Of a stretch of 64,000 nucleotides of DNA, positions 59,878-64,000 are shown piece by piece. The stretch's first letter is position 1; each line of letters begins with the position of its first letter. The stretch comes from Hymenobacter algoricola (lineage in GTDB: Bacteria; Bacteroidota; Bacteroidia; Cytophagales; Hymenobacteraceae): positions 1-64,000 of the forward strand of contig NZ_BAABDH010000107.1 in assembly GCF_039539525.1 (NCBI RefSeq). The letters run 5' to 3'. Both the position numbers and the translations under genes were made by a program. The notes beneath the pieces were generated by a model. The model saw nothing but the letters and a program-made list of their open reading frames with translations. It did no database searches and was not told where the DNA came from.

Positions 59878-60681
59878 TTAGCTGGTAGCGCGCATGGCGT
59901 TTAGCATGTTGCCGTACACGCGGTTCAACGAACCCAGGTTGCCGGTCAACTGTGTTACTTCCTGTTTGAACTGCTCGGTTTCTTTGCCCGCCTCGGTCAG
60001 GTTTTCCATAGCCTGGCTGAGCGTACCGTAGAACTTGTTCATGGACTTCAGGTGCGTGTTGGCATCCTGCAGCTCCATTTCGTACACTGCGTTCAGAGCG
60101 CCCAGGTTCTTGGTCACGTTCTGCACTTGCTGGTGGTACTCACGGGCATCCGACGTAGCGTCCGACATTGCTCCGATAGCCTGAGCCGTCTGCGCGTAAG
60201 CCTCATTGATACGCTCCAAAGACTGAGCAGCCGAGCGAACCTTCGTCGTGTACTCCTCCGTGGCATTGGTGGCGTCACCCAGCGAAGAAAGCTGCTGCGT
60301 GGTGGTGCTCAAGCGATTCAGACCCTGACCCAGCGAAGCAATGGCCTCAGGAGTCACGTTGGCATCCTTCAGCATGTCGTCCAGCTTGCGGGTCAAGCCC
60401 TGGCTGTTGTTAGCGGCCAAGCTGTTGCTGCTCGTGGAAGGGTCGTAGCCTTCCGACAGCTCCGGGTAAACCAGCGACCAATCCGTTTCCTTGCCTCTGG
60501 GCTCGAAAGCACTGAGAAAGAAGATCAAAGCTTCGGTTCCTAGGCCGATCATCAGCATTAGGTCAGCACCTTTCCAGTGCAGGATTTTAAACAAAGCCCC
60601 GATAATTACGACTGCTGCCCCGATGCCATACACCTTGGGCATAATCACGTCATACATGAAGCTACCGCCTTTTGCTGCCAT
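59878..60681 (-). CDS. gldL: gliding/T9SS motor protein GldL (PorL)
   Basis: This 267-residue inner-membrane protein has two N-terminal helices (VYGIGAAVVIIGALFKILHW and LMLMIGLGTEALIFFLSAFE). The second carries a Glu that in GldL is part of the ion path. A long cytoplasmic helical tail with SATxQ-type coiled coils follows. It pairs with GldM as a 5:2 motor in known systems. Confidence 0.96.
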   Translation of the reverse strand: MAAKGGSFMYDVIMPKVYGIGAAVVIIGALFKILHWKGADLMLMIGLGTEALIFFLSAFEPRGKETDWSLVYPELSEGYDPSTSSNSLAANNSQGLTRKLDDMLKDANVTPEAIASLGQGLNRLSTTTQQLSSLGDATNATEEYTTKVRSAAQSLERINEAYAQTAQAIGAMSDATSDAREYHQQVQNVTKNLGALNAVYEMELQDANTHLKSMNKFYGTLSQAMENLTEAGKETEQFKQEVTQLTGNLGSLNRVYGNMLNAMRATS

Positions 60682-60765
60682 TTTACTTGAGTTGAAAGAA
60701 TTGGATTGGTTGAAGAAACTAAAAGCTGTTGGGAAGCGGGAATTTAATGGCTGCCAGAGGCAAGG

Positions 60766-61785
60766 TTAGTTCAGTGCGGTGTTGGTGCCCTCACCAATCT
60801 GAATCATAGCGGTCCGGAAACCGATATAAGAACGGGCGGAGTCCTGGTATTCAAAATTACGGGAGCCGGTTTCCAAGAAGTAGGAAATATCCTTCCACGA
60901 ACCGCCACGGACTACTTTGCGCGGCTCGTTATCATCGGGATTGGTTGGGTTCATGTCCCACACAACGGGTACGGAGGCTTCCATGTAAGCATCATCACAC
61001 CACTCAGCTACATTGCCTGACATGTCGTACAAGCCAAAGTCGTTCGGGAAGAAGGAGCCTACTGGAGCCGTATAAGCGTAGCCGTCGCTGGCGTAGTCGC
61101 CGCGGCCGGGCTTGAAGTTAGCGAGCATGCAGCCTTTCGAGTTACGAAGGTAAGGGCCGCCCCAAGGATATGTTGCCAAGTTACGGCCGCCACGGGCAGC
61201 ATACTCCCATTCAGCCTCGGAAGGCAGACGGAAGTTCGGAGTCGGGGCAATCCCCGCCTCTTCGTTGGCGCCATTCTTGTTTTTGGTACGCCAGTTACAG
61301 AAGTACTTTGCCGCGAACCAGTCAACGCCCACCACAGGATAGTCGTCAAAGGCCGGGTGCGTATAATAGTATTCCATCAGTGGGTCGCCCATGTGGTACG
61401 TAAAGTCACGCACCCAAACGGTCGTATCAGGATACAGCTCGGTCATGACATACTCTTCGCCAAGTACATCGATCGAGTCCTGCCGGATGGCGTTCATAAA
61501 CTGGCGATACTCATTATTGGTAATCTCAGTCTCGTCCATGTAGAAGCCGGCAATAGTTACCTGCTTGTTCATGTTCACCATCGAAGCCGAGATATCCTGG
61601 TCCGTCTGCCCCATGTGAAATGTTCCACCGGGACAAGGCACCATTCCGAAAGGAACCTCCTGCGGGTTAAACTCAGGACGGTCTTCCGCCCCGACCAGGT
61701 CGCCCTGCGGTCCTTTACCAAAACCACAGCCCCCCAGGAACAGCGCCGAAAGGGCTAAGAGAGGCAATACGAGTAACTTGTTCAT
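60766..61785 (-). CDS. gldK: gliding/T9SS lipoprotein GldK (PorK)
   Basis: This 339-residue lipoprotein has lipobox LGGC (Cys20) and an FGE-sulfatase-like domain (MVPCPGGTFHMGQTD-type start, RLPSEAEWEYAARGG, YDMSGNVAEWCDDAY, VVRGGSWKDISYFLETGSR). In T9SS it forms the periplasmic ring with GldN. A perfect -33/-7 promoter lies 60-90 nt upstream, so it can be transcribed independently of the porP-like gene. Confidence 0.96.
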   Translation of the reverse strand: MNKLLVLPLLALSALFLGGCGFGKGPQGDLVGAEDRPEFNPQEVPFGMVPCPGGTFHMGQTDQDISASMVNMNKQVTIAGFYMDETEITNNEYRQFMNAIRQDSIDVLGEEYVMTELYPDTTVWVRDFTYHMGDPLMEYYYTHPAFDDYPVVGVDWFAAKYFCNWRTKNKNGANEEAGIAPTPNFRLPSEAEWEYAARGGRNLATYPWGGPYLRNSKGCMLANFKPGRGDYASDGYAYTAPVGSFFPNDFGLYDMSGNVAEWCDDAYMEASVPVVWDMNPTNPDDNEPRKVVRGGSWKDISYFLETGSRNFEYQDSARSYIGFRTAMIQIGEGTNTALN

Positions 61786-61845
61786 GTCAAGAAAGAAAAG
61801 ACTATTCAGGCGGCGATACCCGAAGATTACAATTTAACGAGCCCG

Positions 61846-61877
61846 CAAATCTAGTGAATCTTACGTTCGTCCGCAAA
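61846..61877 (-). promoter_or_regulatory. Bacteroidota promoter for gldKLMN
   Basis: On the minus strand TTTG (61877-61874), 20 nt, then TAGATTTG (61853-61846) form a TTTG-N20-TAnnTTTG promoter. The predicted start of transcription is about 50 nt before the gldK ATG. Confidence 0.8.
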
Positions 61878-62020
61878 CCTATCGTTCAATACCGTCCAAC
61901 TGTCTACGAACTAGACGAGTTCCCGGTTGAACGAAGAACGAAGACGACTTAGTACAACCCCACCACAATTCCAGTCCGCACGTAATCAGGTAGTCGAAAT
62001 GCCTTGTAACAGGCTGTTGT

Positions 62021-63016
62021 TTAGAAGCTATAGCGAGGAGTGCGAACAGCTGGACGAGTAGCCAGACCGGGTTTGGGCAAACGATAGGAAAGCATAATCT
62101 CATGCGAACTCACAGCAAGCGCATCTTGATTAAATGCAATAAAGTCAAAGGCGTAGCCAAACCGCAGAGCGTTGTCTTTAGCAAAGCTCATGCCTAAAAG
62201 GCCCGTGAATGACTCATCATAACGGTAGCCCAGGCCACCCCAGAACTTGTCATCAAAGGTAGCACGGGCTCCAACCTCGTACGAATTGTTTTTGAAAGTA
62301 AATTTATTGTTGTCACTAAACTTTCCTGGCATCACCAGCTTAGCAATAACTGTTGGTGTGACGATAACAGAGGAGCTTGCCTCGATATTGTAGCCAGCGG
62401 TAAAATACGCGTGGTTTTCAGCCAATATACTAGCTGTTGTAGGGCTGCCAAGGGCTTCACTCTTGAAAGCATACTGGGAACGTAGCAGGTTGTTGACGCT
62501 GAGTCCAGCGTACAGTTTATCCGATTCGTACCAAACCCCCGCCCCCAAATCAAACTTACTATCGGAGCTTGGCAGAGGCACTTTAGGATCATTGGGGTCA
62601 AGCGCCCGATGGGTGCCTTCCCCGAAGCGGTTCATTACGCCCTGAATACCTAATCCGAGCTTACCAGCGCCTACTTTCAGGTGCTTGGAATAAGACAGCT
62701 GCACATTGGTAGCTTTCCGGACAGCTATTTCATCCTGATAAACGTGAAAGCCAATACCGCCACCGATAGCAGCCACGGGCAAAGAGCCGGATAAAACCAC
62801 CGTTTTAGGTGAGCCACCGGCGTCAAAAGAAGCCCCGTAGCCAGCATACTGATATCTACCGATAAGGGTGACATCCCCTTGGCCTTTTATTCCGGCATAC
62901 GCTGGGTTCAGATACATCCCATTGAAGCCGTAGTGGCTAAACTGAGGCTGCTGCTGTGCCAGGGCTGAACCGGCAACTACCGATAGCAGGAAGGTGGCGA
63001 GTAGAGTTCCCTTCAT
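62021..63016 (-). CDS. PorP/SprF-family T9SS outer-membrane protein
   Basis: This 331-residue protein has a signal peptide ending SALAQ (residue 21) and a beta-barrel of the PorP/SprF family. Family motifs are FSHYGFNGMYLNPAYAG, GGGIGFHVYQDEI and a C-terminal aromatic-ended strand region. It is upstream of gldK in the same orientation, the known porP-porK-porL-porM-porN order. These proteins hold secreted cargo at the surface or belong to the T9SS outer-membrane complex. Confidence 0.94.
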   Translation of the reverse strand: MKGTLLATFLLSVVAGSALAQQQPQFSHYGFNGMYLNPAYAGIKGQGDVTLIGRYQYAGYGASFDAGGSPKTVVLSGSLPVAAIGGGIGFHVYQDEIAVRKATNVQLSYSKHLKVGAGKLGLGIQGVMNRFGEGTHRALDPNDPKVPLPSSDSKFDLGAGVWYESDKLYAGLSVNNLLRSQYAFKSEALGSPTTASILAENHAYFTAGYNIEASSSVIVTPTVIAKLVMPGKFSDNNKFTFKNNSYEVGARATFDDKFWGGLGYRYDESFTGLLGMSFAKDNALRFGYAFDFIAFNQDALAVSSHEIMLSYRLPKPGLATRPAVRTPRYSF

Positions 63017-63071
63017 AGAAGCGACTTAGCGGGTGGTTTGTTACGCGTTGGGGTGGGCAACACAAGGTATC

Positions 63072-63102
63072 CAAATGTATGGAAAAAACCCTCTGCAACA
63101 AA
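63072..63102 (-). promoter_or_regulatory. Bacteroidota promoter for the porP-gld operon
   Basis: On the minus strand TTTG (63102-63099), 19 nt, then TACATTTG (63079-63072) match the TTTG-N19-TAnnTTTG consensus exactly. The transcription start should lie about 50 nt before the ATG at 63016. Confidence 0.85.
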
Positions 63103-63158
63103 TACACAAAAAAACTAGCCGATCTACTCCGTAAGGATACAACTGCCACTTTCCCCCG

Positions 63159-63989
63159 CTAAGCGCTCTGCTTGCCGCTGGCCTTCTTCTCTTTATTGGT
63201 TTCCAGATTGTGATGATAGCGGATATACGCTTCGATAGCCCCCGTCATGGAAGGAGCGTTGGGCTGGGGGGCTTCTATATCCAGTTCTAAGCCAGCATCC
63301 AGCACGGCCTTAGCCGTGGTAGGACCAAAAGCCGCTATGCGAGTTCCATCCTGCTCAAAATCAGGGAAGTTGATGAAAAGCGAACTGATGCCGGAAGGGC
63401 TGAAGAAAGCCAGGCAATCGTACTTCACGTCCGTCAGATCTGATAGGTCGCTGGCAACGGTACGATAGATGACGGCCTCCGTAAACTTAAAGTTATTGGC
63501 CCGCATGAACTCCGGAATATCATCCTTTCGGATGTCCGAGCAAGGGTATAAAAACTTCTCGGTTTTGTGTTTTTTGATGACGTCGAACAAATCGGCGGCG
63601 GTGCGCTGGCCCACAAACAGCTTGCGCTTACGCAGCACGATGTACTTCTGCAGATAGTTGGCAGTCTGCTCCGAAATGCAGAAATACTTCATTTCCGCCG
63701 GCATTTCCAGCTTAGCTTCCTGGCAAATACGGAAGAAGTGGTCGACAGCATTGCGGCTGGTGAAAATGATGGCGGTGTGCTCCGCAATGTTGACTTTCTC
63801 TTTCCGAAAGTCCTTGTAGGAAACCGGGTCAACTTGAATAAACTCCCTGAAGTCGACTTTGATGCCGTATTTCTCGGCAATAGTAAAGTAGGGAGATACG
63901 TCGGTGGTCGGCTTCGGCTGGGTCACCAGAATGCTGCAGATGCGTTTCGCGTGCCGGCCCGTGCCCGGTTTATCTTTGCTCTCGGACAT
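63159..63989 (-). CDS. hemD: uroporphyrinogen-III synthase-like protein (HemD)
   Basis: This 276-residue protein has the two-domain HemD layout: ILVTQPKPT at the N-terminus, IIFTSRNAVDHF, the middle FLYPCSDIRKDDIPEFM and CLAFFSPSGISSLF, ending with IAAFGPTTAKAVLDAGL. HemD closes hydroxymethylbilane to uroporphyrinogen III in heme synthesis. In Bacteroidota this gene often lies upstream of the T9SS porP-gldKLMN cluster, as here. It is complete, with its ATG 11 nt from the window end. Confidence 0.92.
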   Translation of the reverse strand: MSESKDKPGTGRHAKRICSILVTQPKPTTDVSPYFTIAEKYGIKVDFREFIQVDPVSYKDFRKEKVNIAEHTAIIFTSRNAVDHFFRICQEAKLEMPAEMKYFCISEQTANYLQKYIVLRKRKLFVGQRTAADLFDVIKKHKTEKFLYPCSDIRKDDIPEFMRANNFKFTEAVIYRTVASDLSDLTDVKYDCLAFFSPSGISSLFINFPDFEQDGTRIAAFGPTTAKAVLDAGLELDIEAPQPNAPSMTGAIEAYIRYHHNLETNKEKKASGKQSA

Positions 63990-64000
63990 AAAATCAAAAA

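Overview
The window looks like a chromosomal segment of a GC-rich member of the Bacteroidota, most probably a Hymenobacter-like organism of the Cytophagales. This is inferred from three things: type IX secretion (T9SS) and gliding genes (porP-like, gldK, gldL, gldM, gldN and a sprE/porW-like gene), a very large surface protein with a T9SS-type C-terminal sorting domain, and promoters of the Bacteroidota form TTTG-N19/20-TAnnTTTG. No rRNA, tRNA, CRISPR array or complete insertion sequence was recognised. The one transposase-like gene is a REP-associated (RAYT) enzyme.

Layout. 0-4.1 kb: an arsenic-resistance operon (arsR, a DUF6428 gene, a metallophosphoesterase broken by two frameshifts, an arsN1-like acetyltransferase and acr3) that ends in a decayed arsC remnant. 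4.1-10.1 kb: single genes (a receiver-domain protein, PAP2 phosphatase, low-complexity membrane protein, SDR, DUF4157 protein, NlpC/P60 hydrolase, DUF1232 protein and an acyl-carrier-like protein that has Thr in place of the phosphopantetheine Ser). 10.3-17.8 kb: a tetR-tolC-adaptor-RND efflux operon with a four-helix-bundle gene inserted between adaptor and pump. 18.0-25.1 kb: ispF, two tandem M28 peptidases, a small unknown gene, lutB and a membrane protein. 25.5-33.0 kb: the giant T9SS cargo protein. 33.1-41.0 kb: metabolic and housekeeping genes (serine dehydratase, msrB, NAD(P)HX repair, a UbiA-like enzyme, pyrophosphatase, a PafA-type phosphatase and a HAD hydrolase) with large palindromic intergenic elements. 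41.0-43.6 kb: an unknown two-gene locus with twin operator-like palindromes, then a RAYT gene flanked by REP palindromes. 43.7-49.6 kb: the F1Fo ATP synthase operon without beta and epsilon. 49.9-57.2 kb: sprE/porW-like gene, a class A PBP and uvrC. 57.3-64.0 kb: porP-gldKLMN and hemD.

The most unusual signal is a dispersed hairpin built from AGCT-containing heptads, present in four places (13700-13735, 14160-14250, 44559-44646, 46802-46888). Three copies fill the whole gap between two co-directional genes. They begin at or just after a stop codon and end exactly 7 nt before the next ATG, and they occur in two unrelated operons (RND efflux and ATP synthase). This would suit an element that couples translation or shapes the mRNA between operon genes. 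A second repeat system, the REP palindromes, surrounds its probable transposase. Two further palindrome families and several very long perfect hairpins fill other intergenic gaps.

Functionally, the T9SS trans-envelope motor and outer-membrane ring genes (gldK, gldL, gldM, gldN), a PorP/SprF-type barrel, the SprE/PorW lipoprotein and one likely cargo protein all lie in this window. The ars operon appears to be decaying: it keeps the regulator, an acetyltransferase and the efflux pump, but has lost its arsenate reductase.
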